DNA from: an uncultured Eubacteriales bacterium | GTDB taxonomy: Bacteria; Bacillota; Clostridia; Christensenellales; Aristaeellaceae | Length of the DNA stretch: 64,000 bases | Assembly: GCA_900542445.1 (NCBI GenBank) | Contig: UQNN01000003.1 | Coordinates: 62,001-126,000, forward strand | Direction of reading: 5' to 3' | Shown: positions 1 to 8,334 of the stretch, one piece after another | How positions within the stretch are numbered: the stretch's first letter is position 1 | Layout of the letters: each line of letters starts with the position of its first letter | Notes under the pieces: model-generated | What the model was told of the DNA's origin: nothing | Databases searched by the model: none | What the model saw: only the letters and a program-made list of their open reading frames with translations | Position numbers and translations under genes: made by a program

Positions 1-1466
1 ATGCCATGGGCAATTCCTGCGGCGCGATGAGCGATTACACCGAATATGCCTACGAAGAACCGCTCTATCAGGGCGGATTTGTGTGGGATTATATCGACCA
101 GTCCATCCGCACCAAAGACCGTTACGGCAATGAAACCTTTGCCTACGGCGGCGATTTCGGCGACCGCCCGTGCGACTATAACTTCTGCGGCAACGGCATC
201 GTTTACGGCAACGGCGAAGAAAGCCCGAAGATGCAGGCCGTCAAATACAACTATCAAAACATCATTGCGGAGGTCGCGGATACAAGAGCCGTCATCGCCA
301 ACCGCGCCATGTTCACCAACACCGGCGCCTTTGACTGCGTGGCCATTCTGGCGCGCAACGGCGAAATCATCGCTTCCGCGCCGCTGGAAACCGACGTGCC
401 GCCGATGGAAAGCCGCGAATATGCCCTGCCGTTTGCCCGGCAGACGCGCGGCGGCGAATATGCGGTGACGCTCTCCTTCCGCCTGAAGGCGGATACCCCG
501 TGGGCGCAGCGCGGCTATGAAGTCGCGTTTGCGCAGGGCGTTTATGCCGTTCAGGAAGCGCCGAAACACGAGCGATACGCACCGCTGCGCGTCGTTCGCG
601 GCGATTTCAACACAGGCGTGCACGGCGAGCATTTCAGCGTGCTCTTCGGCGATCTCAAGGGCGGCCTGACCAGCTACCGCTGGGGCGGCAGGGAGATGCT
701 CAAATCCATTCCGCGCCCGAACTTCTGGCGCGCGCCCGTGGATAACGACTGCGGCAGCAACATGCCCCAGCGTTACGCCCAGTGGAAAATCGCCTCGATG
801 TATGCCGCGACGAACGCCACACCGGAACTGGCCCGGCTAAACGCGCATCCCGTCGCGACAGAAAACGCGGACGGTTCGGTCTCCATCCGCTATATCTACG
901 GCCTGTGCACCCAGCCGAACGGTCATGCGGCGCTGACCTACACCGTGCACCCGTGCGGACAGGTCGATGTGACGCTGGATTACAACCCCGTCGAAGGGCT
1001 GGGCGATATGCCGGAATTCGGCATGCTGCTCAAGATGGACGCGGACTACGATCAAATCCGCTATTACGGCTACGGCCCGAACGAAAACTATGTGGATCGC
1101 CGCGAAGGCGCGCGTCTGGGCATTTTCAAAACGACCGCGAAGGAGAACGTCTCCAGGTATCTTGTGCCGCAGGAATGCGGCAACCGCACGGGCGTGCGCT
1201 GGGCAGAGGTCACGGATCACCGCGGCCGCGGCCTGCGTTTTACGAGCGGCGCGATGGAGTTCTCCGCCCTGCCGTATACGCCGCACGAGCTGGAAAACGC
1301 CATGCACGACTACGAGCTTCCGCCGATTCATTACACCGTCATCCGCGCGAATTTGCAGCAGATGGGCGTAGGCGGCGACGACAGCTGGGGCGCAAGGACG
1401 CACGACGAGCATCTGATCGACGTGAAGAAGCCCCTGTCGTTTACGTTCAGCTTTAAGGGAATTTAA
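1..1466 (+). CDS. lacZ: Beta-galactosidase, LacZ type (GH2), C-terminal part; 5' end outside window
   Basis: Hydrolyses beta-galactosides such as lactose. The reading frame is already open at the window edge: the first codons give AMGNS, which in E. coli LacZ directly follows the catalytic nucleophile segment (Glu537-Tyr-Ala-His), so both catalytic glutamates lie just upstream and the ATG at position 6 is an internal Met. From that Met, the end of the TIM barrel carries GGFVWDYIDQS (about residues 23-33) and GGDFGD (48-53). The small-subunit domain (Bgal_small_N) starts near residue 210 and includes WRAPVDND (241-248). About 486 residues remain, matching the second half of a roughly 1,000-residue enzyme. 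The gene ends before a strong hairpin terminator shared with the convergent parB. Confidence 0.93.
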   Translation, partial: AMGNSCGAMSDYTEYAYEEPLYQGGFVWDYIDQSIRTKDRYGNETFAYGGDFGDRPCDYNFCGNGIVYGNGEESPKMQAVKYNYQNIIAEVADTRAVIANRAMFTNTGAFDCVAILARNGEIIASAPLETDVPPMESREYALPFARQTRGGEYAVTLSFRLKADTPWAQRGYEVAFAQGVYAVQEAPKHERYAPLRVVRGDFNTGVHGEHFSVLFGDLKGGLTSYRWGGREMLKSIPRPNFWRAPVDNDCGSNMPQRYAQWKIASMYAATNATPELARLNAHPVATENADGSVSIRYIYGLCTQPNGHAALTYTVHPCGQVDVTLDYNPVEGLGDMPEFGMLLKMDADYDQIRYYGYGPNENYVDRREGARLGIFKTTAKENVSRYLVPQECGNRTGVRWAEVTDHRGRGLRFTSGAMEFSALPYTPHELENAMHDYELPPIHYTVIRANLQQMGVGGDDSWGARTHDEHLIDVKKPLSFTFSFKGI

Positions 1467-1504
1467 GCCGTTTCTTTTCGTCAGAGGTTTTCTAACCCGC
1501 ATAA

Positions 1505-1544
1505 CAATCAGCCCTGTTCCGCGCTTTGGGAACAGGGCTGATTG
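1505..1544. terminator. Bidirectional terminator between lacZ and parB
   Basis: A perfect 16-bp inverted repeat (arms 1505-1520 and 1529-1544) with an 8-base loop lies between two convergent genes. The T-tract is weak, so the call rests on stem strength and position. Confidence 0.7.
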
Positions 1545-1564
1545 CTATTCATTTGTCCGGGTTA

Positions 1565-1654
1565 TTCCGCCAAAATCCGCAAACTCCGAAGTCCTGTGCA
1601 TGCGGATATTTTTGATGCAAATCCCCTCAATACTGGGTGTCCAGTATTGAGGGG
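1565..1654. repeat. Intergenic repeat copy plus a perfect 14-bp hairpin
   Basis: The first 55 bases (from CCGCCAAAATCCG) resemble the intergenic segment at 32125-32178, which starts with the same 13 bases and keeps ATTTTT and GCA blocks at similar spacing. It is followed by a perfect inverted repeat: CCCCTCAATACTGG (1623-1636), loop GTGT, CCAGTATTGAGGGG (1641-1654). There is no T-tract on either side, so it is not a normal intrinsic terminator, although it lies just beyond the 3' end of parB. Function unknown. Confidence 0.45.
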
Positions 1655-1688
1655 ACATATCTCGGTTCGTCCAACAGCGGCGTTTTGA

Positions 1689-2573
1689 TTATCGCTCCAT
1701 CCATTCCCAGAGCCTTTGCAGCTCTTCTTCGCTGGTGTATTGCAGCGTGATTTTCCCTTTTTCCGGCGTGCCCTCCAGCTTGACCTTCAGGCCCGTCGCG
1801 GTGCGCAGGCGCTCGGTCAATTCTTCATATTCAACCGGGAGCGGCAGCTTTTGGGGCTTTTCCTTTTTCTCGGTCTGGGCGTTTTTCGCGGCGGCCTCCA
1901 GCTGGCGCACAGACCAGCCGAACTGCATGGTTTTGGCGAACAGCGCGCCCTGCAATTCGCTGTCCTCGATGCCCGCCAGCACGCGCGCGTGTCCTGCGGA
2001 AAGCGCCCCGTCGATGACGGCAGCCTGAATCCGCGCGGGCAGGTTGAGCAGGCGCAGCAGGTTGGCGACAGCGCTGCGGCTGCGGCCCAATCGCTCGGCG
2101 ACGGCCTCCTGCGTCAGCGCGCATTCGTTCATCAGGCGGCTGATGCCCTGCGCTTCTTCGATGGCGTTGAGGTCTTCGCGCTGAATGTTTTCGACCAGCG
2201 CGGCCTCCTGACGCTTGATATCATCCCACTCGCGCACGATGGCGGGAATCGTCGAAAGATTGGCCAATCTGGCGGCGCGCCAGCGGCGTTCGCCCGCGAT
2301 GATGGTATAGCGCCCATTGTCCCTTGCGACGAGAATCGGAGAGATCACGCCGTTATGGCGGATGGACTCGGCCAGCGCGAGCAGCGCATCGTCGTCAAAC
2401 TTTTTGCGCGGCTGATTACGGTTCGGGTCGATATCCCCGACGGGGATTTCCGCCACAGCGTCGGCAGGCACGGGCGCCGCGCTCTCGCTCACCTGATCGA
2501 CGGACTCCACCACTTCTTCCACATCCGGCAGGATGGCGCTCAGGCCCCTGCCCAATCCCATTTTCTTCGCCAT
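1689..2573 (-). CDS. parB: Chromosome partitioning protein ParB/Spo0J
   Basis: Binds parS sites, spreads as a CTP-dependent clamp and, with ParA, segregates the origin region; in spore formers (Spo0J) it is also tied to sporulation. The 294-residue protein has the N-terminal ParA-contact motif GLGRGL (7-12), the CTP-binding GERRWRA box (94-100), the ENIQRE box (128-133) and a helix-turn-helix at about 153-176 (LTQEAVAERLGRSRSAV), followed by a C-terminal dimerisation domain. Length is usual for the family. It lies downstream of parA on the same strand, 145 bases away, with a composite hairpin repeat between the two genes. Confidence 0.96.
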   Translation of the reverse strand: MAKKMGLGRGLSAILPDVEEVVESVDQVSESAAPVPADAVAEIPVGDIDPNRNQPRKKFDDDALLALAESIRHNGVISPILVARDNGRYTIIAGERRWRAARLANLSTIPAIVREWDDIKRQEAALVENIQREDLNAIEEAQGISRLMNECALTQEAVAERLGRSRSAVANLLRLLNLPARIQAAVIDGALSAGHARVLAGIEDSELQGALFAKTMQFGWSVRQLEAAAKNAQTEKKEKPQKLPLPVEYEELTERLRTATGLKVKLEGTPEKGKITLQYTSEEELQRLWEWMER

Positions 2574-2616
2574 GACGGTTCTTGCCTTTCTGCTTCATTC
2601 GGGAAGGAATACGACC

Positions 2617-2695
2617 GGGTCTCTGCCCCGGACCCCGCCGGAAACCTGAGGTTTCCGGACTTCCCGTATACGATGGATCGCTATGCAATCCATCG
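2617..2695 (+). repeat. Composite hairpin repeat, copy 1 (units A-B-C)
   Basis: Lies between parA and parB. Unit A is degenerate (GGGTCTCTGCCCC, 2617-2629). Unit B is a perfect hairpin, CCGGAAACC (2638-2646), TGA, GGTTTCCGG (2650-2658). Unit C is CGATGGATCGC (2671-2681), TAT, GCAATCCATCG (2685-2695). Same family as the copies at 19666, 25427, 31032, 37981, 40123, 44757, 50915, 62112, 63007 and 63937. Confidence 0.75.
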
Positions 2696-2718
2696 GGAAG
2701 GAATCTATATTTTTACAA

Positions 2719-3477
2719 TTATTCGCGTGCCAAAAACTCCTTGGCCAGCTGCTGGTAGCTCTGCGCGCCGAGGGATCGCGGATCATAGAGGCTGATCGGC
2801 AGGCCGTGGCTGGGCGCTTCACCCAAGCGCACGTTGCGCGGAATCACGGTCTGATAGACCTTATTTTTGAAAACCTTGCGCACTTCCTGCGCAACCTGCA
2901 CGCCCAGATTGGTGCGCGCGTCGAGCATCGTCAGCACGACGCCCTCGATGGCGAGATGTCGGTTCATCTTCTGCACCTTCTGCACCGTGCCCATCAGCGC
3001 ACTCACGCCTTCCAGCGCGAAATATTCGCACTGAATCGGAATCAGCACGCCGTCCGCCGCGCAGAGCGCGTTGAGCGTAATCATGCCCAGCGACGGCGGG
3101 CAGTCGATAAAGATATAGTCAAACCGATCCCGCACGCCTTCCAGCATGTCGGCCACGACGCGCTCGCGGTGTTCCATGTTCGCCAGCTCAATTTCCGCGC
3201 CCGCCAGCCGGATATCCGCCGGAAGCACCATCAGGCCCTTGACGGCCGTCTTGCACAGCGCCTGCTCGATCGGCGTTTCCCCGGCCATGACCTCGTACAC
3301 CGTGGGGGTCTTCTCCTTCACGCGCACGCCCAGGCCGCTTGACGTGTTGCCCTGCGGGTCCGCGTCCACCACCAGCACGCGCTTGCCCTCGGCAGCCACG
3401 CAGGCGGACAGGTTGACGCTGGTGGTCGTCTTGCCGACGCCGCCCTTCTGGTTCGTGATTGCGATGATTTTAGCCAT
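2719..3477 (-). CDS. parA: Chromosome partitioning ATPase ParA/Soj
   Basis: ATP-dependent DNA-binding switch that moves ParB-parS complexes and, as Soj, can modulate DnaA. The 252-residue protein has the deviant Walker A motif KGGVGKTTT (11-19), VVDADPQGN (36-44) and a Walker B region FIDCPPSLG near residue 120. The ATG at 3477 is chosen because MAKIIAITNQKGG is the usual ParA N-terminus and a GGGGG ribosome binding site precedes it; the frame stays open further upstream, but that extension overlaps the previous gene. It starts 13 bases after the upstream hypothetical gene, so the three genes probably form one operon. Confidence 0.96.
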   Translation of the reverse strand: MAKIIAITNQKGGVGKTTTSVNLSACVAAEGKRVLVVDADPQGNTSSGLGVRVKEKTPTVYEVMAGETPIEQALCKTAVKGLMVLPADIRLAGAEIELANMEHRERVVADMLEGVRDRFDYIFIDCPPSLGMITLNALCAADGVLIPIQCEYFALEGVSALMGTVQKVQKMNRHLAIEGVVLTMLDARTNLGVQVAQEVRKVFKNKVYQTVIPRNVRLGEAPSHGLPISLYDPRSLGAQSYQQLAKEFLARE

Positions 3478-3490
3478 GATATCCCCCAAA

Positions 3491-3943
3491 TTATTCCGTC
3501 TGCCCGTTCTCTTCGAGCATCTGCATAATCCACGCGCGCTCGTTTTCATCCATCGGGAAGCGCGAAACCAGTTCGCGCATCGCGGCATACGAGCCCGCGC
3601 GGGAAAGATCGTATAAGGCGTCCGTCAGCGTCGGGCTGACGTCCATGCGGCGATAGGCCAGCGCCAGCAGGCGGTCCGCCAGATCGCGCAGCATTTCGCC
3701 TGTCGCCAGGATGCTCCGCCCGTCGTCGAGCGTCACGCGCATCTTCCCTCCGGTCGCCTGAAACACCGTGTTGAACAGCGCGGAATCCACCTGCACCCAG
3801 AGCGCCGGCAGGCTATCGGGCGTTCGCAAAAACCGATATAAAATGCCGGAAACCGTGTATACCAAATCCGGACACGCGGCAAGCAGCGCGCTGCCCAGAT
3901 TCGTTTTCAGCATGCCTTCAATCTGATCAAGCCTGCCGGGCAT
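3491..3943 (-). CDS. Hypothetical protein at the head of the parAB operon
   Basis: A 150-residue soluble protein that I do not recognise. There is no signal peptide or membrane segment; it looks alpha-helical, with leucine-rich helices (LLAACPDLVYTVSGILYRFL, about 20-39) and an acidic C-terminus. The ATG is preceded by GGGGAGG at 7 bases. Its stop is 13 bases from parA, so co-transcription with parA and parB is likely and a role near partitioning or DNA replication is possible, but this is inference from position only. Confidence 0.75.
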   Translation of the reverse strand: MPGRLDQIEGMLKTNLGSALLAACPDLVYTVSGILYRFLRTPDSLPALWVQVDSALFNTVFQATGGKMRVTLDDGRSILATGEMLRDLADRLLALAYRRMDVSPTLTDALYDLSRAGSYAAMRELVSRFPMDENERAWIMQMLEENGQTE

Positions 3944-4004
3944 ACGATTCCCTCCCCGTTGATCGGCGTCATTTGCATACCCATACCATCATATCCTGTA
4001 TACT

Positions 4005-4046
4005 ATTCTACACGCAAAGCGAAACTCCCGCAAGGGGCTTGCGGGA
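4005..4046 (-). promoter_or_regulatory. Probable promoter of the parAB operon, overlapping a hairpin
   Basis: On the minus strand, TTGCGG (4033-4028) is 17 bases from TAGAAT (4010-4005). The -35 lies inside a perfect 9-bp hairpin (TCCCGCAAG 4026-4034, loop GGG, CTTGCGGGA 4038-4046). The hairpin may be a regulatory site or a chance overlap. Confidence 0.45.
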
Positions 4047-4097
4047 ATTTTCATGGCCGAATTGCTTTTTCCCGTGCAAAACCTTCCCGTCGGTCAG

Positions 4098-4126
4098 TTT
4101 ACATTTTTCGTTCGATAGCGTATACT
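4098..4126 (+). promoter_or_regulatory. Sigma-A promoter of tldD-tldE
   Basis: TTTACA (4098-4103) and TATACT (4121-4126) are separated by 17 bases, 50 bases before the tldD start. An 8-bp hairpin (AAGCGGCG / CGCCGCTT, 4141-4160) sits in the untranslated leader just before the AAGGAGG ribosome binding site. Confidence 0.8.
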
Positions 4127-4175
4127 AATCAATAGACACCAAGCGGCGCTGACGCCGCTTTCAAGGAGGAAACCG

Positions 4176-5561
4176 ATGGTATCATCATCTGTTTGCGAGC
4201 ATGTTCTCGCCCGCGCGCTGTCGCGCGGCGGCACGTTCGCCGAAATTTTTATTGAGGATTCCCGCAATTTTTCCATGTCGCTGCGCGACGGGCGCATCGA
4301 AAACGCGGCGCTTTCCCGCCCGTATGGCGCGGGCGTGCGCGTCTATGACGGGCTGCGCTCCATCTACGTCTATACCTGCGATGTGAGCGAAAGCGGCCTG
4401 CTTCGCGCGGCGGACCGCGCGGCGGCGGCCGTGACCGATACGCCCAAATCCGTGGGCGATATCAAGCTGGCCGAGCGCGCCAACGCGGATATTCATCCGG
4501 TCAAAACGCCGTTCCTCTCCGTGGAGGCTTCCCGCCGCGCGGAGATTCTGCGCAAGGCGGATAAGGCGGCCCGCGCCGTCTCTTCCAACATTGTGCAGGT
4601 TTCCGCCGGACTGCTCTCCCGCGAGCAGCACGTGCTCATCGCCAACAGCGAGGGGCTGTACACCGGCGACACGCGCGTGTATACCCGCCTGCTCTGTTCC
4701 GCCGTCGCCAGCGACGGAAAAGAAAACCAGACCGGCATGCGCAACCCCGGCGCGCTGATGGGCTTTGAGCTCTTTGACAGCCGCGTCGATCCCGAAAAGA
4801 CCGGTCATGACGCAGCGCAATCTGCCGTCACCATGCTCACCGCGCCTTACTGTGCGGCGGGCGAAATGCCCGTTGTCATCGCGGGCGGCTTTGGCGGCGT
4901 GATTTTCCACGAAGCCTGCGGCCACGCGCTGGAAGCAACCAGCGTCGCGCCGGGTATGTCCGTTTTCGCGGGCAAGCTGGGCCAGCAAATCGCCGCGCCC
5001 TGCGTCACTGCCATCGACGACGGCACCATGCCCAACGAATGGGGCAGCGAGAACATCGACGACGAAGGCACGCCGACCACACGCCTGGTGCTGATTGAAA
5101 ACGGCATTCTGCGCAACTACATGGTGGACAGGCTCAACGGCCGCAAGATGGGCATGGCCCCGACCGGCAGCGCCCGCCGCGAAAACTATACCTATGCGCC
5201 GACCAGCCGCATGCGCAACACCTTCATCGCCCCCGGCCATGACGACGAGGACGAGATGATCCGCACGATGGGCGACGGCCTGTACGCCGCGCAGATGGGC
5301 GGCGGCAGCGTCAATCCGGCGACGGGCGAATTCAACTTTGCCGTGCAGGAGGGCTACCTCGTGCGTGACGGCAAGATCGTCTCCCCGGTGCGCGGCGCGT
5401 CCCTCATCGGCAAGGGTGAACAGATTTTAATGCGCATTGACCGCGTCGGCCAGCACATGACGATGGGCCAGGGCATGTGCGGCTCGCTCAGCGGCAGCGT
5501 GCCGACCAACGTCGGCCAGCCGACCATCCGCGTCAGCAGCCTGACGGTCGGCGGAAAGTGA
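4176..5561 (+). CDS. tldD: Metalloprotease TldD
   Basis: Catalytic subunit of the TldD-TldE heterodimeric zinc protease, which degrades unfolded or leader peptides (in E. coli it processes microcin B17 and the CcdA antitoxin). The 461-residue protein contains the HExxxH zinc motif as HEACGH (245-250) and the conserved C-terminal cysteine in GMCGS (Cys435), the third zinc ligand. Length is usual. AAGGAGG lies 6 bases before the ATG. It is followed after 10 bases by tldE, as in most genomes. No RiPP precursor gene was recognised nearby, so the substrate cannot be named. Confidence 0.95.
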   Translation: MVSSSVCEHVLARALSRGGTFAEIFIEDSRNFSMSLRDGRIENAALSRPYGAGVRVYDGLRSIYVYTCDVSESGLLRAADRAAAAVTDTPKSVGDIKLAERANADIHPVKTPFLSVEASRRAEILRKADKAARAVSSNIVQVSAGLLSREQHVLIANSEGLYTGDTRVYTRLLCSAVASDGKENQTGMRNPGALMGFELFDSRVDPEKTGHDAAQSAVTMLTAPYCAAGEMPVVIAGGFGGVIFHEACGHALEATSVAPGMSVFAGKLGQQIAAPCVTAIDDGTMPNEWGSENIDDEGTPTTRLVLIENGILRNYMVDRLNGRKMGMAPTGSARRENYTYAPTSRMRNTFIAPGHDDEDEMIRTMGDGLYAAQMGGGSVNPATGEFNFAVQEGYLVRDGKIVSPVRGASLIGKGEQILMRIDRVGQHMTMGQGMCGSLSGSVPTNVGQPTIRVSSLTVGGK

Positions 5562-5571
5562 GGATGGAATC

Positions 5572-6897
5572 ATGGAACTCAATACCTTTATCTCCCGCCT
5601 TTTTTCCGCCGCGGAAGCGGCCGGCATCGCCCCGGCGGAGGCCGCCTGCTCCCAGAGCGATTCATTCCGGGTGCGCGTCCGCCGCGGCGAACTGGAGGAT
5701 TATCAGGTCAGCGAAAACGCGGGGCTGACCCTTCGCGGCCGCGTCAACGGCCGAATCGGCACAGCCAGCACGCAGGCGCTCACCGAAGAGAGCATTCCCC
5801 TGCTGATTCAGGGCGTGCTGGAAAGCGCCGCGCTGATTGAGACCGACGAGCAGGACGATATCCTGCCGCCAGATGACAGCTATGCCTCGGTCTGCAACGA
5901 CTCTGAGGCCGTAACCGCCCTTACCGCCGAGCAGAAAATCGCGCTGGCGCGCGAAATCGACGAAAAACTGCGCAGCGACGATCCGCGCCTCACGCCGGAT
6001 ACCTGCGCCGTCGCCACAGGCGAGGAGACCTTCACCCTCAAGAACACGCTGGGGCTGGATCTCTCCCACCACAGCAACATGATCTACGCCATGGCCAACG
6101 TCGTCGCCCGCGACGGCGAGCATGCCGCCACGGATTACGAGACCCGCTGGGGTTACGGTCTGGATGCAATCGATGCCGAAACGCTGGCCGAAAGCTGCAA
6201 GCGCGAATCGCTGATGAAGCTGGAAGCCGGGCGCATGAAGAGCGGCGCGTATCCCGTCGTCATCAAAAACAGCGCAATGGGCGACCTGCTCGCCACGTTC
6301 TGCGGCGTGTTCTCCGCCGATAACGTGCAGAAAGGCCTTTCCCTTCTCGCCGGGCGCGAGGGCGAAACCATCGCCAGCGCATCTGTGACGCTGACGGATG
6401 ATCCGCTGATGCCCATGGGGATGGCCAGCTGCCCGTTTGACCGCGAGGGCGCGGCCACCCATACCAAGCACATCCTTGAAAACGGCGTGCTCAAAACCCT
6501 GCTGCACAACCGTAAGACCGCCAAAAAGGCCGGCTGCAAGACGACCGGAAACGCGGCAGGCGCAGGCCGGGTCGCGCCGACAAACCTGTTCTTCAAGCCC
6601 GGCAGGCTGACGCAGGAAGAGCTGCTCGCCAACCTCGGTGACGGCCTGTTCCTGACCGAAGTCACCGGCCTGCATGCGGGCGCAAACCCTGTCAGCGGCG
6701 ATTTCTCGCTGCTTTCCCGCGGCTATGAAATCAAGGGCGGCAAGATTGTCCGCGCCGTGGAAGAATTCACCGTGGCGGGCAACTTCTACCAGCTGCTCAA
6801 GGATATCACCGACGTGGGCAGCGATCTGCTGTTTGAAACCTCGCCCATCGGTTCGCCCTCCGTGCTGGTCAAGAGCCTGAGCGTGGCGGGCGCGTAA
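5572..6897 (+). CDS. tldE: TldE/PmbA, non-catalytic partner of TldD
   Basis: A 441-residue TldD/PmbA-family protein without an HExxxH motif, as expected for TldE, which forms the proteolytic chamber with TldD but does not bind zinc. The family regions are present: an N-terminal domain with VRRGELEDYQ (near residue 30) and the C-terminal beta domain with NPVSGDFSLLSRGYEIKGG. It is translated 10 bases after tldD and shares its promoter. A strong terminator follows. Confidence 0.94.
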   Translation: MELNTFISRLFSAAEAAGIAPAEAACSQSDSFRVRVRRGELEDYQVSENAGLTLRGRVNGRIGTASTQALTEESIPLLIQGVLESAALIETDEQDDILPPDDSYASVCNDSEAVTALTAEQKIALAREIDEKLRSDDPRLTPDTCAVATGEETFTLKNTLGLDLSHHSNMIYAMANVVARDGEHAATDYETRWGYGLDAIDAETLAESCKRESLMKLEAGRMKSGAYPVVIKNSAMGDLLATFCGVFSADNVQKGLSLLAGREGETIASASVTLTDDPLMPMGMASCPFDREGAATHTKHILENGVLKTLLHNRKTAKKAGCKTTGNAAGAGRVAPTNLFFKPGRLTQEELLANLGDGLFLTEVTGLHAGANPVSGDFSLLSRGYEIKGGKIVRAVEEFTVAGNFYQLLKDITDVGSDLLFETSPIGSPSVLVKSLSVAGA

Positions 6898-6906
6898 CCT
6901 TTTTCA

Positions 6907-6947
6907 AAAAATCCGTTCTTTCCCTGAGCTGGGAAGGAACGGATTTT
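6907..6947 (+). terminator. Terminator after tldE
   Basis: AAATCCGTTCTTTCCC pairs with GGGAAGGAACGGATTT with one G-U pair across a 6-base loop, followed by TTTTT. Confidence 0.88.
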
Positions 6948-6959
6948 TTAAACGTCAAA

Positions 6960-6980
6960 TTATCTCACACCGTAAGATAA
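6960..6980. promoter_or_regulatory. Operator-like palindrome upstream of the TetR gene
   Basis: Half-sites TTATCTCAC (6960-6968) and GTAAGATAA (6972-6980) match in 8 of 9 positions as an inverted repeat around a 3-base centre. It lies 10 bases upstream of the -35 of the next promoter. Length and symmetry suit a TetR-family dimer pair; autoregulation is inferred. Confidence 0.5.
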
Positions 6981-6990
6981 ATCATAGAAA

Positions 6991-7019
6991 TTGACATTTG
7001 GAACCGTTTCGCGTATCAT
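6991..7019 (+). promoter_or_regulatory. Sigma-A promoter of the TetR-family gene
   Basis: Consensus TTGACA (6991-6996), 17-base spacer, TATCAT (7014-7019), about 110 bases before the start codon. Confidence 0.8.
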
Positions 7020-7127
7020 TGGGCGCTTTGCCGTTGCGCAGACCGCGCCGCGCTGATAGAATAACGCCATCAAAAGAAACCACGGCCCGCAAAACCGGGC
7101 GGAGCATGGTGCAAGGAGGAATACGCG

Positions 7128-7697
7128 ATGCGAATCGTCAAGAAACCGGAAGAACGCAAGGCGGAAATGGTGGCCGCCGCGGCAAAGCTGTTTGCCCAGC
7201 AGGGCTTTGTGAGAACCTCCGTGTCGGAAATCGTTTCCGCCGTGGACGTTGCCAAAGGGCTGTTCTATTATTACTTCACCACCAAAGACGATATGGTGAA
7301 GGCCGTCGTCGAAGGGTATTGCAGCTATCTGGGCACGCTGGCCGGGCAGATTGCCGACGGCGAGGGCACGGCGCGCGAGAAATTCGCCAAGCTGATGCAT
7401 CCCGAAGTCTGGCATGAATGCTTCACCGCCCCGCTGACCGCGGATCTCTGCCTGCCGCAGCACGCCGCGCTGTATGCCGACATGTGCGATCGCGTATATA
7501 CGCATATGGGACCGGCGCTGGAAAAGATGACCGCACAGGCCCTGCGGGAAAGCGGCCGCGATGAAAAGGACGCCAAGCGCCTGACGGGCGTTGCGCTCTA
7601 CGGCATTTTGATGATGGCGCGCCGCGGCGATATGACCCTGGAAGGCGCGATGGATATGATCGCTCAGGTGATCGGCCTTGACGCGCTTGCCGCTTAA
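7128..7697 (+). CDS. TetR/AcrR-family transcriptional regulator
   Basis: One-component repressor-type regulator of 189 residues. The N-terminal helix-turn-helix spans about residues 28-52 and ends in the family's typical GLFYYYFTTKDDM; the rest is the variable ligand-binding and dimerisation domain. GGAGG precedes the ATG by 8 bases. It has its own promoter with a palindrome beside it and is transcribed alone between two terminators, so autoregulation plus control of distant genes is likely. The ligand cannot be predicted. Confidence 0.9.
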   Translation: MRIVKKPEERKAEMVAAAAKLFAQQGFVRTSVSEIVSAVDVAKGLFYYYFTTKDDMVKAVVEGYCSYLGTLAGQIADGEGTAREKFAKLMHPEVWHECFTAPLTADLCLPQHAALYADMCDRVYTHMGPALEKMTAQALRESGRDEKDAKRLTGVALYGILMMARRGDMTLEGAMDMIAQVIGLDALAA

Positions 7698-7778
7698 ACC
7701 GCCAACTTCGTCAAACAGGGTTCAACCCTTTTACATAGATTCATCCTCCGATATCCCCCTCTCTCTCCTTCGTAAAAA

Positions 7779-7825
7779 CGAACGCGCCGCGCAGATTGAC
7801 CTGCGCGGCGCGTTCGTTTCTTTCT
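7779..7825. terminator. Bidirectional terminator
   Basis: Perfect 16-bp stem (7779-7794 with 7801-7816), 6-base loop, T-rich runs on both sides, between the convergent TetR gene and the minus-strand hypothetical gene. Confidence 0.9.
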
Positions 7826-7829
7826 GATT

Positions 7830-8297
7830 TTATCTGACTCTGACTCTTGCGTCTCCCACGGCCAGATACATCGTCTCCGGATAGTGATCCAGCGCGTTGA
7901 ACTCGAAGAAAACCTCCCGTGCGCCCACGTCGGTCATGCCCCTTGCGCCGAGCACGGCGCCATCCAGCACGCGTCCGTTTTCGTCTGTCAGCACGGCGCG
8001 CTTGCCCCAGCGGGCGTTGACTTCCGCCGCGCTCCAGTTTTCATCCACATCGAAATGGCCGGCGGCGGCCTTTTTATCCGCGAGTTTCTGCGCGCTCAGC
8101 GCTTCGGGCTTGGGCTGCATCGCCACGCACAGATACAGGCGGCTTTGCGCATAAATGGCGTGTACGCCGGAAGCGATGCTTTCCCCCAAATCGGAAAGCG
8201 CGCGCAGCGTCTCCGTCCGGCTGCCGGGCGTCTCCCGTTTAACCTTCGGCGCAGGGGTGAAAAAGCGATTGATGGAAAGCGCGGCGAACGACAGCAT
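7830..8297 (-). CDS. Hypothetical protein
   Basis: Unrecognised protein of 155 residues. The ATG at 8297 is preferred over one 18 bases upstream because GGAGGAGGG lies 6 bases before it and would be inside the longer version. No signal peptide or membrane helix is evident. The C-terminal half (VLTDENGRVLDGAVLGARGM and FEFNALDHYPETMYLAVGD) reads like a compact beta-rich domain. It is transcribed alone and divergently from the DUF3048 gene. Confidence 0.7.
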   Translation of the reverse strand: MLSFAALSINRFFTPAPKVKRETPGSRTETLRALSDLGESIASGVHAIYAQSRLYLCVAMQPKPEALSAQKLADKKAAAGHFDVDENWSAAEVNARWGKRAVLTDENGRVLDGAVLGARGMTDVGAREVFFEFNALDHYPETMYLAVGDARVRVR

Positions 8298-8334
8298 GGT
8301 GTTTCCCTCCTCCATTTTCGGCGGTATGTCTCAG

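Noticed and set aside
1689..3943. parS sites near parAB
   Set aside because: No copy of the 16-bp parS palindrome (TGTTTCACGTGAAACA) was seen by eye anywhere in the window; a program search is needed to be sure.
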